DNA of 64,000 bases from positions 2,282,992 through 2,346,991 of the forward strand of contig CP054183.1 in NCBI GenBank assembly GCA_015709695.1. Direction: 5' to 3'. Positions 41,710 through 51,785 of this stretch are shown piece by piece. This stretch comes from Gammaproteobacteria bacterium. Lineage in GTDB: Bacteria > Pseudomonadota > Gammaproteobacteria > Steroidobacterales > GCA-2729495. Numbering within the stretch: the stretch's first letter is position 1; each line of letters opens with the position of its first letter. The notes below the pieces were generated by a model that worked only from the letters and a program-made list of their open reading frames with translations, did not search any database and had not been told where the DNA came from. The position numbers and the translations under genes are program-made.

Positions 41710-44421
41710 ATGACCAAGCAAACGGCCGGGAACACCCGGCACCCTGACTCATCGCCCGCATCCATCGTCCGGAGGCTGGGGCTCGCCGCCGCGCTGCTGC
41801 TGCCCATCGCCGTACCGGCCGCGGACCAGGGCCCCGGCATCGAGGAAATCGTCGTCACGGCGCGCAAGGTCCAGGAGCGCCTCGAGGACGTGCCGCTGGC
41901 CATCACCGCCTTCAGCGAGCAATCCATCGAGTCGGCCGGCATCACCGACCTCAAGGATGTCGCCAACCTCACCCCGGGCCTGCAGTTCTACAACGCGCTC
42001 GGCGAAGCGCTGCCGACCCCCATCATCCGTGGCGTGGCGCCCACCGACATCCTCGGGCGCGAGAACAACGCCGCCATCTTCATCGACGGCGTCTACATCT
42101 CCGGCCGCGAGGGGCTGAACTTCAGCCAGCTCGACCTCGAGCGCATCGAGGTGGTGAAAGGCCCGCAAAGCGCCCTCTACGGCCGCAACGCCTTCAGCGG
42201 CGCCATCAATTTCGTCACCAAGCGGCCGAGCGACGTGTTCGAGGCCAAGAGCGCCATGACGGCCGGCAACCGCGGCAAGTTCTCCGCCAGCGGCTCGGTC
42301 AGCGGCCCGCTCATCGACGGCACGCTCAACGGCCGTTTCGGCATGAGCTACGACGGCTGGGACGGTTCCTACGACGACCCGCTGCACGGCAATGACGTCG
42401 GCGGCTACACCTACCGCACCGTGCAGGGCAGCCTGCTGTGGACGCCGACCGACACCCTCGACATCCTCACCCAGGCCTACTACTCCAACGACGACATCGC
42501 CGATTCCTCCACCACCGGGATCCAGGCCAACTGCGAGAACGTCGCCCTCTACAACCCGCGCCTGAGCAATGCGGCCGGCGTGCCCTACCGCAACCCGATC
42601 AACAGCAACTACTGCGGCGAAATTCCCTCGATGTCGAACAACGACATCCCCAAGAACATCTTCGCCGGCGGCGAGAACCGCGAGCTGCTGCGCACCAGCC
42701 TGAACATCGACTGGGACATCGGCGTCGGCGACATCAGCGCGCTGACCGGCTACACCGACACCAAGCAGGACGGCAACCTCGACTTCAGCCGCGGCCTCGG
42801 CGACAGCGTGCCCTTCGTGTACTGCATCGGCACCTACAACGTCATCTGCGACAACGGCAATACACCGACCCCGCTGAAGCGCTTCTACTCGGGCGTCATC
42901 GACCGCGAGGCCGGCAGCGAGACCCGCGAGTTCAGCCAGGAGCTGCGCTTCACCAGCCCGGGGACCGAGGCCTTCCGCTGGTCGGCGGGCGCCTACTTCT
43001 ACGACATCCGCGACGAAAGCCGGGCCGGCCAGAACCTGCTGACCGGCACCCTGCCCCCCGACCTGCAGCCCCTGCTCAGCAGCGGTGCCTTCTGCCCCTG
43101 CGGCCCCGGCGCGCCCGGCAAGTACCTGGCCCCCTTCGGCAGCGGGCTGTTCGTCACCGATCCCGGCTATGCCAACGAGGCGATGGAGCAGCTCATCAAG
43201 ACCCGCTCCTGGGCGGGCTTTGCCTCGGTGGAGCAGGACTTCCTCGAGCGCTGGAAGATCCGCGGCGAACTCCGCTACACCTGGGAGAAGAAGGACTACA
43301 CCCAGTGGTCCGCTCCCGACATCAAGTACGAGGACATGGGCCATTACCAGCCCCATGTCGAACCGCCCAGCGAGGAGAGCAACAGCTGGGACTGGGTGAG
43401 CGGCCGCATCACCCTGGACTACAAGACCGACAACGGCTGGCTGCTCTACACCTCGCTGGCAAACGCCTCCAAGAGCGGCGGCTTCAACGGCGATTCCGTC
43501 AAGTTCCTCGATCCGGTCACCAATGCAGAGGGTCCCGAAGTACCGATCATCGAGGCCTACGATCCGGAGAAGAACTGGACCGTGGAAGTCGGCCTCAAGG
43601 GCCGCACCGCGGACCAGCGCCTGGGCATCGATCTCTCGGCCTACCGCATCGACTGGACCGATATCGTGCTGCCGCAGGTGCTCGGCTCCTACGTAGACCC
43701 GACCGACGGCGTGCTGAAGACCGCCACGGAAATCTTCACCCTGAAGCGCAACACCGGCGATGCCACGGTCTGGGGCTGGGAGCTGGAGGCCGACCTGCTG
43801 ATCAACGACGACTGGCGCGCCCGCCTCGGTGTCTCCTACACGGATTCGACCTGGGACAAGGCCAAGCAGGCCACCTACCAGTTCTTCCCGAGCTTCTACA
43901 CCACCGACCCGAGCTGCGTTCCCGCGGAGATCCGCAACCTGCCGGCGAACCAGCGCGACGCCAAGGAGGCCTCCTGCGCCGCCGATTCCGGCGACATCTC
44001 CGGCAACCACATGCTCCGCGTCTCGCCCTGGACGGTCAACGCGACGCTGCAGTACCGCCACCCGCTCTTCGGTGACTGGGACTTCTACGGCCGCGGCGAC
44101 GTGCTGTGGAAGGACAAGTGGTTCGTCGGCAACGACAACCAGAGCTGGATCGAGGCCTCCACCTTCGTCAACCTGAAGCTCGGCGTGGAGTCGGGCCGCT
44201 ACACCGTCGAGGCCTACGTCGACAACCTGCTGGACTACGACGACCCGATCGGCGCCTACCGCGACATCTACTGGAGCAACACCCAGGACATGTCCTCGCG
44301 CGACAACCCGCCAACCAGTTCCATGGGTGACTTCCCGCCCATCCGGCTGACGATCAACCAGCCGCGGCTGCGGACCTTCGGCCTGACGGCGCGGGTGCGT
44401 TTCGGCGGCGCGGAGCGCTGA
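41710..44421 (+). CDS. TonB-dependent receptor (903 aa)
   Basis: Full-length outer-membrane receptor. The signal peptide ends near AVPAADQ, the TonB box region reads IEEIVVTARKVQERLEDVP, the plug (about 55-170) ends with VVKGPQSALYGRNAFSGAINFVTKRP, followed by the beta-barrel to a terminal RTFGLTARVRFGG. The YGRNAFSGAIN signature is typical of receptors for unknown organic ligands in this bacterial group. ATG 41710 has a GGGGAGG SD 9 nt upstream. A CorA gene starts 14 bp later, so metal uptake is one possible context. Confidence 0.92.
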   Translation: MTKQTAGNTRHPDSSPASIVRRLGLAAALLLPIAVPAADQGPGIEEIVVTARKVQERLEDVPLAITAFSEQSIESAGITDLKDVANLTPGLQFYNALGEALPTPIIRGVAPTDILGRENNAAIFIDGVYISGREGLNFSQLDLERIEVVKGPQSALYGRNAFSGAINFVTKRPSDVFEAKSAMTAGNRGKFSASGSVSGPLIDGTLNGRFGMSYDGWDGSYDDPLHGNDVGGYTYRTVQGSLLWTPTDTLDILTQAYYSNDDIADSSTTGIQANCENVALYNPRLSNAAGVPYRNPINSNYCGEIPSMSNNDIPKNIFAGGENRELLRTSLNIDWDIGVGDISALTGYTDTKQDGNLDFSRGLGDSVPFVYCIGTYNVICDNGNTPTPLKRFYSGVIDREAGSETREFSQELRFTSPGTEAFRWSAGAYFYDIRDESRAGQNLLTGTLPPDLQPLLSSGAFCPCGPGAPGKYLAPFGSGLFVTDPGYANEAMEQLIKTRSWAGFASVEQDFLERWKIRGELRYTWEKKDYTQWSAPDIKYEDMGHYQPHVEPPSEESNSWDWVSGRITLDYKTDNGWLLYTSLANASKSGGFNGDSVKFLDPVTNAEGPEVPIIEAYDPEKNWTVEVGLKGRTADQRLGIDLSAYRIDWTDIVLPQVLGSYVDPTDGVLKTATEIFTLKRNTGDATVWGWELEADLLINDDWRARLGVSYTDSTWDKAKQATYQFFPSFYTTDPSCVPAEIRNLPANQRDAKEASCAADSGDISGNHMLRVSPWTVNATLQYRHPLFGDWDFYGRGDVLWKDKWFVGNDNQSWIEASTFVNLKLGVESGRYTVEAYVDNLLDYDDPIGAYRDIYWSNTQDMSSRDNPPTSSMGDFPPIRLTINQPRLRTFGLTARVRFGGAER

Positions 44422-44435
44422 TCCGGCGGCGGCCC

Positions 44436-45398
44436 GTGCTCAACGTCTTCACGCTGGCCAACGGCCGCCTCGACCAGCAGGACATCCAGGTCCCCGCACC
44501 GCCTGGCTCCGCCAGGCCCGTGTGGGTCGACCTGGATGCGCCGACGCCCGAGGAGGAAGCCTGGGTCGCGCAGCACTTCGGCCTGCGGCTGCCGAAGGAC
44601 GCCGGCGAGGACGACCTGGAGGAATCCGCGCGCTTCTACGAGGAGGACAACGGCGAGCTGCACATCCGCTCGGACTTCCTCCTCGACGACGACCGCACCG
44701 CGCGCAACGTGCGCGTGGCCTTCATCCTCGCGGACAACGTGCTGTTCTCCGTGCACCGCGAGGACCTGCCGGTATTCCGCCTGCTGCGCCTGCGGGCGCG
44801 ACGCATCCCGGCGATGATCGAGGATGCGCGCGACGTGCTGCTGAAGCTCTACGATGCCAACGTCGAGTACTCGGCCGACGCCCTCGAGGACATCTACGAC
44901 GTGCTGGAGCAGGTCAGCGCGCGGGTGCTGCGCAAGGACGTCGACGACATCGCGGCCGGCGAGGCGCTGACGGCGATCGCCGGCGAGGAAGACCTCAACC
45001 GGCGCATCCGCCACAACGTCATGGACACGCGCCGCGCGGTCAGCTTCCTCATGCGGCGGCGCCTGCTCAATGCCGAGCAGTTCGAGGAAGCCCGGCAGAT
45101 CCTGCGCGACATCGACTCGCTGGATTCACACACCAAGTTCCTGTTCGACAAGATCAACTTCCTGATGAGCGCCACCGTCGCCTTCATCAACATCAACCAG
45201 AACAAGATCATCAAGATCTTCTCGGTGGTGTCGGTGGCGCTGCTGCCACCGACGCTGATCGCCAGCATCTACGGCATGAACTTCCGCAACATGCCCGAGC
45301 TCGACAAGGTCTGGGGCTACCCCTTCGCGCTGCTGCTGATGCTCGCCTCGGTGGCCGCCCCGCTGATCTGGTTCCGCCGCAAGGGCTGGCTGCGCTGA
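44436..45398 (+). CDS. corA: CorA-family magnesium/cobalt transporter (320 aa)
   Basis: Pentameric divalent-cation channel. Acidic N-terminal cytoplasmic domain, long helix region, then two C-terminal helices with the signature YGMNF between them and FALLLMLASVAAPLIWFRRKGW at the end. GTG 44436 is the start, 14 nt after the TonB receptor stop. Substrate may be Mg2+ or another divalent metal. Confidence 0.9.
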   Translation: MLNVFTLANGRLDQQDIQVPAPPGSARPVWVDLDAPTPEEEAWVAQHFGLRLPKDAGEDDLEESARFYEEDNGELHIRSDFLLDDDRTARNVRVAFILADNVLFSVHREDLPVFRLLRLRARRIPAMIEDARDVLLKLYDANVEYSADALEDIYDVLEQVSARVLRKDVDDIAAGEALTAIAGEEDLNRRIRHNVMDTRRAVSFLMRRRLLNAEQFEEARQILRDIDSLDSHTKFLFDKINFLMSATVAFININQNKIIKIFSVVSVALLPPTLIASIYGMNFRNMPELDKVWGYPFALLLMLASVAAPLIWFRRKGWLR

Positions 45399-45411
45399 GC
45401 GGCGCCGTGGA

Positions 45412-47019
45412 TCAGGCCGCCAGCAGCGGGATGTGCTCGCGGGTGGCGGCGAACTTCACCTCCGGCCACTTCTCCTGCACCAGACGCAGGTTGATCATCG
45501 TCGGCGCGAAGTACACCAGGCTGCCGCCGGCATCATGGGCGAGGTTGGTCAGGTAGCGGTCGCGGAATTCGCCGAGCCGCTTCACGTCCGCGCAGCTGAC
45601 CCAGCGGGCGGTCTGCACATCCACGCCCTCGAAGGCGGCCTCGACACCGTATTCGTCACGCAGCCGGTAAGCCACCACGTCGAACTGCAGCATGCCCACG
45701 GCGCCGAGGATCAGGTCGTTGCCGAGCAGCGGCCGGAAGAACTGCGTGGTGCCCTCCTCGGCGAGCTGCCCCAGGCCCTTGATCAGCTGCTTCATGCGCA
45801 GCGGATCCTTCAGGCGCACGCGGCGGAACAGCTCGGGCGCGAAGCTCGGGATGCCGGTGAAGGTCAGCTCCTCGCCGGTGGTGAAGGCATCGCCAACGGC
45901 AATGGTGCCGTGGTTGTGCAGGCCGATGATGTCGCCGGCCCAGGCTTCCTCGACATGGCCGCGGTCGGCAGCCATGAAGGTCAGGGCATCGGACACCCGC
46001 AACTCCTTGCCCGAGCGCACGTGGAACAGCTTCTGGCCGGACACGAAGCGGCCCGAGCACAGGCGCATGAAGGCGATGCGGTCGCGGTGCTTCGGGTCCA
46101 TGTTGGCCTGGATCTTGAAGACGAAGCCGCTGAGCGCCGCCTCGCCGGGATCCACCACGCGGCTGGTGGTCGGCCGCGGCCGCGGCGGCGGCGCATGGTC
46201 GACGAAGAAGTCGAGCAGCGGCTGCACGCCGAAGTTCACCATTGCCGAGCCGAAGAATACCGGCGTCTGCCGGCCCGCCAGGTAGGCGGCCGCGTCGAAG
46301 GGATGCGAGGCGCCCTGCACCAGCTCCAGCTCGCCGCGCAGCTCGGCCAGCATGTCCTCGCCGATGGCGGCGGCCAGCGCCGGGTCGTCGAGCCCCCTGA
46401 AGATGGTCGAATCCTGGCGGGTGAAGTTGCGCCCGGGCTCGTAGAGGTGCACCTCGTCCTCGAGCAGGTGGTAGACGCCCTTCAGGCGCCCGCCCATGCC
46501 GATCGGCCAGGTCACCGGCGCGCACTGGATCTTCAGCACCTGCTCGATCTCGTCAAGCAGCTCGATGGGGTTGCGCCCCTCGCGGTCGAGCTTGTTGACG
46601 AAGCTCATGATGGGCGTGTCGCGCAGCCGGCAGACCTCCATCAGCTTGATGGTGCGCGCCTCCACGCCCTTGGCGCCGTCGACCACCATCAGCGCCGAGT
46701 CCACCGCGGTCAGCACCCGGTAGGTGTCCTCGGAGAAGTCCGCGTGCCCCGGGGTGTCCAGCAGGTTGACGATGCGCTCGCGGTAGGGGAACTGCAGCAC
46801 CGAGGAGGTCACCGAGATGCCGCGCTCCTTCTCCAGCGCCATCCAGTCCGAGGTGGCGTGGCTCGCCGCCTTGCGCGCCTTCACGGAGCCCGCCATGCGG
46901 ATCGCCCCGCCGAAGAGCAGCAGCTTCTCGGTCAGCGTGGTCTTGCCCGCGTCCGGGTGCGAGATGATCGCAAAGGTGCGGCGCCGGGCGATTTCGGTCT
47001 GCAGCGTCGTGTCGGGCAT
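45412..47019 (-). CDS. prfC: Peptide chain release factor 3 (535 aa)
   Basis: GTPase that recycles RF1/RF2 after termination. G1 SHPDAGKTT, switch I TSSVLQF, G3 [15 protein letters not shown]4 NKLDREG, and RF3-type C-terminal [18 protein letters not shown] and [12 protein letters not shown]. The length matches E. coli RF3 (529 aa). Convergent with corA. Confidence 0.96.
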   Translation of the reverse strand: MPDTTLQTEIARRRTFAIISHPDAGKTTLTEKLLLFGGAIRMAGSVKARKAASHATSDWMALEKERGISVTSSVLQFPYRERIVNLLDTPGHADFSEDTYRVLTAVDSALMVVDGAKGVEARTIKLMEVCRLRDTPIMSFVNKLDREGRNPIELLDEIEQVLKIQCAPVTWPIGMGGRLKGVYHLLEDEVHLYEPGRNFTRQDSTIFRGLDDPALAAAIGEDMLAELRGELELVQGASHPFDAAAYLAGRQTPVFFGSAMVNFGVQPLLDFFVDHAPPPRPRPTTSRVVDPGEAALSGFVFKIQANMDPKHRDRIAFMRLCSGRFVSGQKLFHVRSGKELRVSDALTFMAADRGHVEEAWAGDIIGLHNHGTIAVGDAFTTGEELTFTGIPSFAPELFRRVRLKDPLRMKQLIKGLGQLAEEGTTQFFRPLLGNDLILGAVGMLQFDVVAYRLRDEYGVEAAFEGVDVQTARWVSCADVKRLGEFRDRYLTNLAHDAGGSLVYFAPTMINLRLVQEKWPEVKFAATREHIPLLAA

Positions 47020-47087
47020 GGGGCGCGTGGGGCCGCCGGGGCGGAGGTCGCAGGGCGCGCAGTATAGGCGACCCGGAGGCGCCGCTG

Positions 47088-47750
47088 CTACCGACTACGG
47101 CGGCGGAACAGAACGTCGTGGTGCGACAGCAGGGCAACAGCGTCGTAGGCCGGCTTCAGCCAAGCTTCCACTGCTGGCCGATCGCGTACCTCGATGAGCA
47201 TGTAGTCAGGCCGTACGCTCGTCATGCCCTTCAGCACTTCCAGCTCGTAGCCCTCCACGTCGAGGGACAGGAAGTCGACCCGCGTGATGCAATGTTCCGC
47301 AAGCACGTCATCCATCGTGCGCGCGCGCACTTTGACTTCATAGGTATCAATCCGCTGCACGGCACGGCCTCGCTCCAGATGCTCGCGATCGGCTGCCTCG
47401 GACTTCATCGCCCCCTCGACGATGGACATGAGGTTGCAGTACTGCATGGAGACCTCGTCGCGCGGGTCACCCCGGGCAACGAGCGCGGCGTTCTCCACGA
47501 TGCAACCCGGCCGGTTGCGCCGGCAACGCTCGGCAAGTTCCGGGATCGGCTCCACCAGCAGGCCGGTCCAGCCACGGTAACGCTCGAAATACAGCGTGTT
47601 GCTCTGTGTGATGCCGTCGTTGGCGCCGGCCTCGATGAAAAAGCCGCCCCGCCGGTCCAGCCACCGCAGGAGCTTTCGATCCAGGTCGTTGAGCGCGAAG
47701 CTCGGTCGCTGGAAACGTCGCAACAAGCGTCGAGCGAAGGAGGTCATCAT
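47088..47750 (-). CDS. FkbM-family methyltransferase (220 aa)
   Basis: SAM-dependent O-methyltransferase of the FkbM type: [16 protein letters not shown] (motif I), [39 protein letters not shown] and [20 protein letters not shown] 47750 (or the next codon) follows GGCGGG. It lies divergent from the DegT aminotransferase gene (211-bp gap) and opens the glycan-modification cluster. These enzymes often methylate sugars or polyketides. Confidence 0.85.
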   Translation of the reverse strand: MMTSFARRLLRRFQRPSFALNDLDRKLLRWLDRRGGFFIEAGANDGITQSNTLYFERYRGWTGLLVEPIPELAERCRRNRPGCIVENAALVARGDPRDEVSMQYCNLMSIVEGAMKSEAADREHLERGRAVQRIDTYEVKVRARTMDDVLAEHCITRVDFLSLDVEGYELEVLKGMTSVRPDYMLIEVRDRPAVEAWLKPAYDAVALLSHHDVLFRRRSR

Positions 47751-47961
47751 GAACCCGCCGGTGGCGTGAACCCCGCAGGACACACCAACCCTGCCCGCTT
47801 CAGGGCCTGTACCCGGGAAACAGCCTCTACTGGCACCGCCAGAGCAACGATGATCGCCATCCCATGAGTGTAACGGCGACGCCAGTGCAGGCCAATTCCG
47901 CCCCGCTCGCTCCCGGGAGACCGTACGCATAGAATCCGCCTTTTGGCGCAGGAAGGGCATC

Positions 47962-49083
47962 GTGCAACGCGTACCGGTAAACGAACCGCTGCTCGACGGC
48001 CGGGAACGGGACCTCTTGCTCCAGTGCATCGACACCGGCTGGATTTCCTCCGAAGGCCCGTTCATTCCCGAGTTCGAGAAGCGCATGGCCGCTGCCGCCG
48101 GGCGCCGCTTCGGGGTGGCCGTCAGCAACGGCTCGGCGGCGCTTGATGCGGCGGTGGCGGCGCTGCGCCTCGGACCGGGAGACGAGGTCATCCTGCCGAG
48201 CTTCACCATCATTTCCTGTGCCGCGGCCATCGTGCGCGCCGGCGCCACGCCGGTGGTGGTGGATGCCGACCCCGTCACCTGGAACATGGATGTCTCGCGG
48301 CTGGAGGCGGCCGTGACGCCGCGCACCCGCGCCATCATGGCGGTGCATATCTACGGCCTGCCCACGGACATGGACCCGGTGCTCGACCTGGCCAGCCGCC
48401 ACGGCCTGCGGGTCATCGAGGACGCCGCCGAGATGCACGGCCAGACCTGCCGCGGCCGGCCCTGCGGCAGCTTCGGCGACCTCAGCGTGTTCAGCTTCTA
48501 CCCGAACAAGCACGTGACCACCGGCGAAGGCGGCATGATCGTCACCGACTCCGAGGAACTGGCGGAGCGCTGCCGCTCGCTGCGCAACCTGTTCTTCAAC
48601 CCGGCGCGGCGCTTCGTCCACGAGGAGCTCGGCTGGAACCTGCGCATGACCAACCTGCAGGCCGCGCTGGGCATCGCCCAGCTGGAGCGCCTGCAGGAGT
48701 TCGTCGCCCGCAAGCGACGCATGGGCCGCCTCTACGGCGAGCTGCTCGGCCACCGCGAGGACATAGAGCTGCAGCCGGCGGCCACGGCATACGCCGCGAA
48801 CATCTGGTGGGTGTTCGGCCTCGTGTCCCGGCGCGACGATCTCGACGCCGAGACCCTCGCCAGGCGGCTCGCCGCGCGCGGCGTCGGCACGCGGCCGTTC
48901 TTCTGGCCCATGCACGAGCAGCCGGTGTTCCGGAAAATGGGTCTGTTCGGCAGCACCAGCTGCCCGGTCGCCGAGCGCATCGCCCGCCAGGGCCTCTACC
49001 TGCCGAGCGGCATGGCGCTCACCGAGGAACAGCTGCGGTATTCGGCCGCCGCCCTGCTGGAAGCGCTCGATGAGCGCGTTTGA
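47962..49083 (+). CDS. DegT/DnrJ/EryC1 sugar aminotransferase (373 aa)
   Basis: PLP-dependent nucleotide-sugar aminotransferase. PLP lysine K183 in SFYPNKHVTTGEGG, VSNGSAALDAAVAAL, LPSFTIISCAAAIV and VIEDAAEMHG. It is close to perosamine synthetase-type enzymes that form 4-amino-sugars. GTG 47962 has AGGAAG upstream; TAGAAT at 47930-47935 is a plausible -10. The 3' end overlaps the next gene by 14 bp, so sugar amination and methylation are co-expressed. Confidence 0.9.
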   Translation: MQRVPVNEPLLDGRERDLLLQCIDTGWISSEGPFIPEFEKRMAAAAGRRFGVAVSNGSAALDAAVAALRLGPGDEVILPSFTIISCAAAIVRAGATPVVVDADPVTWNMDVSRLEAAVTPRTRAIMAVHIYGLPTDMDPVLDLASRHGLRVIEDAAEMHGQTCRGRPCGSFGDLSVFSFYPNKHVTTGEGGMIVTDSEELAERCRSLRNLFFNPARRFVHEELGWNLRMTNLQAALGIAQLERLQEFVARKRRMGRLYGELLGHREDIELQPAATAYAANIWWVFGLVSRRDDLDAETLARRLAARGVGTRPFFWPMHEQPVFRKMGLFGSTSCPVAERIARQGLYLPSGMALTEEQLRYSAAALLEALDERV

Positions 49084-49840
49084 ACGCTATTCGCGCTACT
49101 ACGACCTGCTCAACGCGGGCAAGGACTATGCCACCGAGGCGGCCTACGTTGCGCGCCAGCTCCGAGCCGCCGATGCCCGGGCACGCCGCGTGCTGGAACT
49201 CGGCTCGGGCACCGCGCGCCATGCCCGCCTGCTGGCGGCCGCGGGCTTCGAAGTCTGCGGCGTGGAGATGAGCGGCACCATGCTGGCGGCGGCGCGTGCG
49301 GCGCTGGAACAGGAGCCACCCGCCCTGCGGCAGTGCCTGGAGCTGGTGCAGGGCGACGCACGCCATGTACGCCTGGAGCGGCGTTTCGATGCCGTGGTCT
49401 CGCTGTTCCACGTAGTGAGTTACCAGGTCCGCAACGAGGACCTGGCGGCGATGTTCGCCACCGCCCGCCATCACCTCGCTCCCGGCGGGCATTTCTTCTT
49501 CGACTACTGGCATGGGCCGGGGGTCCTCACCGACCTCCCCGGACCGCGCGAGAAGCAGGGCGAAGACGAGTCCTTCGCCGTCACCCGCCGCGCACGCCCG
49601 GAGATGCTGCCCCGGCAGAACCTGGTGAAGGTCCACTACGAGATCACCGGACGGGACAAGCACAGCGGCACCACGGAGCACATCGAGGAAACCCACCCGA
49701 TGCGCTATCTCTTCGAGCCGGAGCTGGCGCTCCTGCTCGGGGCGGCGGGATTCCGCGTCCTGCGCAGCATGGCGTGGATGGCCGACGCCGCACCGGCGCT
49801 CGACACCTGGAACGCCTGCACCCTGGCCGAGGCGCTATGA
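49070..49840 (+). CDS. SAM-dependent methyltransferase in glycan cluster (256 aa)
   Basis: Class I methyltransferase: YSRYYDLLNAGKDYATEA, motif I RVLELGSGTARHARLLAAAG, FDAVVSLFHVVSYQV, HHLAPGGHFFFDYWHGPGV. It resembles enzymes that methylate sugar amino groups (dTDP-amino-sugar N-methyltransferase-like), which would suit the adjacent aminotransferase. ATG 49070 overlaps that gene, and its stop overlaps the glycosyltransferase start. Confidence 0.88.
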   Translation: MSAFERYSRYYDLLNAGKDYATEAAYVARQLRAADARARRVLELGSGTARHARLLAAAGFEVCGVEMSGTMLAAARAALEQEPPALRQCLELVQGDARHVRLERRFDAVVSLFHVVSYQVRNEDLAAMFATARHHLAPGGHFFFDYWHGPGVLTDLPGPREKQGEDESFAVTRRARPEMLPRQNLVKVHYEITGRDKHSGTTEHIEETHPMRYLFEPELALLLGAAGFRVLRSMAWMADAAPALDTWNACTLAEAL

Positions 49841-51036
49841 GGGTCGGCATCTTTCTCGGCGAACTGGCGCCGACCGCCGGCGGTGCGCACACCTACCAGC
49901 AGACCCTGCTCGACAACCTGCGCCATCACGACACCGGTCACGAGTTCCTCTGCTTCCACTACGGTGCCGCACCCGCGGCCGCTGCCTCGGGCATGCGCCA
50001 CGTCCGCCTCGAACCGCGGGGCGGCACGAACTCGCGGCTCGGCGGCCTCGCCCGCGCCATGGGACGCCGGCAGCGGCTGCCGTCGAGCCGCAAGCGCCGG
50101 GCGCTGCAGGCTGCCGCGCGCGCCGAACGCATCGAGCTCATGTGGTTCCCGACCCAGGACTGGGAGCCGGTCGATGTGCCGTTCATCTATACCGTCTGGG
50201 ACCTGCAGCACCGCCTGCAGCCCTGCTTCCCGGAAGTGTCGGTCACGGGGCTGGATTTCGACCGGCGCGAGGAAGCATTCCGGCACATCCTGCCGCGCGC
50301 CACCTGGGTGGTGGTACCCAACGAAGCCCTCAGGGACGAGGTGCAGCTGTTCTACGGCCTGCCCGCCGGGCGCATCGCGATGCTGCCGCAGCCGACCCCG
50401 GACTTCGCGCTCGCCGCAGCCGCAACGGCCACCCCGGCGCCACGCAGCCTGGCCGGCGATCCGCTGTTCTACCCGGCGCAGTTCTGGCCACACAAGAACC
50501 ACGTCGTGCTGCTGCATGCCCTGCGGCTGCTGCGGGATCGCGATGGCCTGCGGCCGCGCCTCATCCTCACCGGCGCCGACAAGGGCAACCTCGCTCATGT
50601 GCGCGCCACCGGCGAGCGGCTCGGCGTCTGGGAACAGGTGGAGCACCGCGGCTTCGTTCCGCAGGCGGAGCTGGCCAGCCTCTACCAGCAGGCTTTCGCG
50701 CTCGTTTTCCCGTCGTTCTTCGGCCCCGAAAACCTGCCGCCCCTCGAGGCCTTCGCGCTCGGCTGCCCGGTGGTGGCAGCGCGCGTGTCCGGCGCCGAGC
50801 ACCAGCTCGGCGACGCGGCGCTGCTGTTCGACCCGCGCAGCGAGGAAGAACTGCGCAGGGCGCTGCTGCGCCTGGAACGGGAGCCGGACCTGCGCGCCGC
50901 GCTGACCGCGCGCGGTGCCGCCCGCGCCCAGGCCTGGACCGGACGTGAATTCAGCACGGCACTGCTGCGGCTCATCGACGAATTCGCCGGCGTGCGCCGC
51001 TGCTGGAGCAGCGACACGCCCTACGTGCACAGCTGA
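49837..51036 (+). CDS. Glycosyltransferase family 4-like (399 aa)
   Basis: GT-B fold transferase. N-terminal VGIFLGELAPTAGGAHTYQQTLL, C-terminal FWPHKNHVVLLHAL, LILTGADKGN, LASLYQQAFALVFPSFFGPENLPPLEAFALG (ExxE-like donor site). ATG 49837 overlaps the upstream stop (ATGA); the longer ORF from 49333 is out of frame with the methyltransferase. Third gene of the plus-strand operon; convergent with the next gene (5-bp gap). Confidence 0.88.
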   Translation: MRVGIFLGELAPTAGGAHTYQQTLLDNLRHHDTGHEFLCFHYGAAPAAAASGMRHVRLEPRGGTNSRLGGLARAMGRRQRLPSSRKRRALQAAARAERIELMWFPTQDWEPVDVPFIYTVWDLQHRLQPCFPEVSVTGLDFDRREEAFRHILPRATWVVVPNEALRDEVQLFYGLPAGRIAMLPQPTPDFALAAAATATPAPRSLAGDPLFYPAQFWPHKNHVVLLHALRLLRDRDGLRPRLILTGADKGNLAHVRATGERLGVWEQVEHRGFVPQAELASLYQQAFALVFPSFFGPENLPPLEAFALGCPVVAARVSGAEHQLGDAALLFDPRSEEELRRALLRLEREPDLRAALTARGAARAQAWTGREFSTALLRLIDEFAGVRRCWSSDTPYVHS

Positions 51037-51041
51037 GGCGG

Positions 51042-51776
51042 TCAGCTTCCCAGCAGCCGGCGGATGCCGCGAAACCAGCGCCGCCGGGGCGCTGCCGGAG
51101 CGGTACCGGCTCCACTGCCCAGGTACATGGCCAGGCAGCCGGGATGCACCAGTGCCGGCGGCATGCCATCCTGCCGCGGCGGCGGTGGCCGCAGCTCCGC
51201 CATACGCTGGTTGCGCACATAGAGCATCAGGTTCTGCCGGTACCACCAGTCGAGCCGTCCGTCGTCCCAGAATGCCGGCCGGATCCAGTCCAGGCACTGG
51301 AAGCCGCGCGCGGCGAACAGCCGGGCCCACCAGGCCGGCCATTGTTCGTTGATGTGGCCTTCACCGGTCTGGCCGGGAATCGCGGCGGCGAACAGCACGA
51401 AATCGGCTGCATTGCACAGCGTATCGACGAAACCCGCCGCCGCCGCCTCGGGCAGGTGCTCCGCGCATTCCAGGCTCATGGCCAGGTCCACGCGCTGCGC
51501 GAAGGTGATCCCCTCGGCGAGATTGCAACGCACCAGCGCATCGGCAGGAATCTGCAGGTGTTCGGCCGGCACCCAGTCGCCATCGAAGCCGTGGACCCGC
51601 GCCCCCGCCTCCCGCCAGACCGACAGCCAGGTCCCCACGCCGCAGCCCAGGTCCAGCACCGAATTCACGGGCATCGGCAGGCGTTCACGCACGAAGGCCG
51701 TGACGGCGCGGGCTGCCGGCAGGGTGCGCTGGTGGCGCTCGGAGTAGTAGCTGCCGCTGTACAAGGCTTCGCTCAT
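51042..51776 (-). CDS. SAM-dependent methyltransferase, glycan cluster (244 aa)
   Basis: Class I methyltransferase: SVLDLGCGVGTWLSVWREAGARVHGFDG (motif I and the binding acid), LAMSLECAEHLPEA, VLFAAAIPGQTGEGHINEQWPAWW. The last motif resembles sugar or lipid carbohydrate methyltransferases. Start MSEALYSGSYYSERHQ. It lies 9 bp after the GT2 gene on the minus strand, so they are co-transcribed. Confidence 0.82.
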   Translation of the reverse strand: MSEALYSGSYYSERHQRTLPAARAVTAFVRERLPMPVNSVLDLGCGVGTWLSVWREAGARVHGFDGDWVPAEHLQIPADALVRCNLAEGITFAQRVDLAMSLECAEHLPEAAAAGFVDTLCNAADFVLFAAAIPGQTGEGHINEQWPAWWARLFAARGFQCLDWIRPAFWDDGRLDWWYRQNLMLYVRNQRMAELRPPPPRQDGMPPALVHPGCLAMYLGSGAGTAPAAPRRRWFRGIRRLLGS

Positions 51777-51785
51777 GGGCTCACC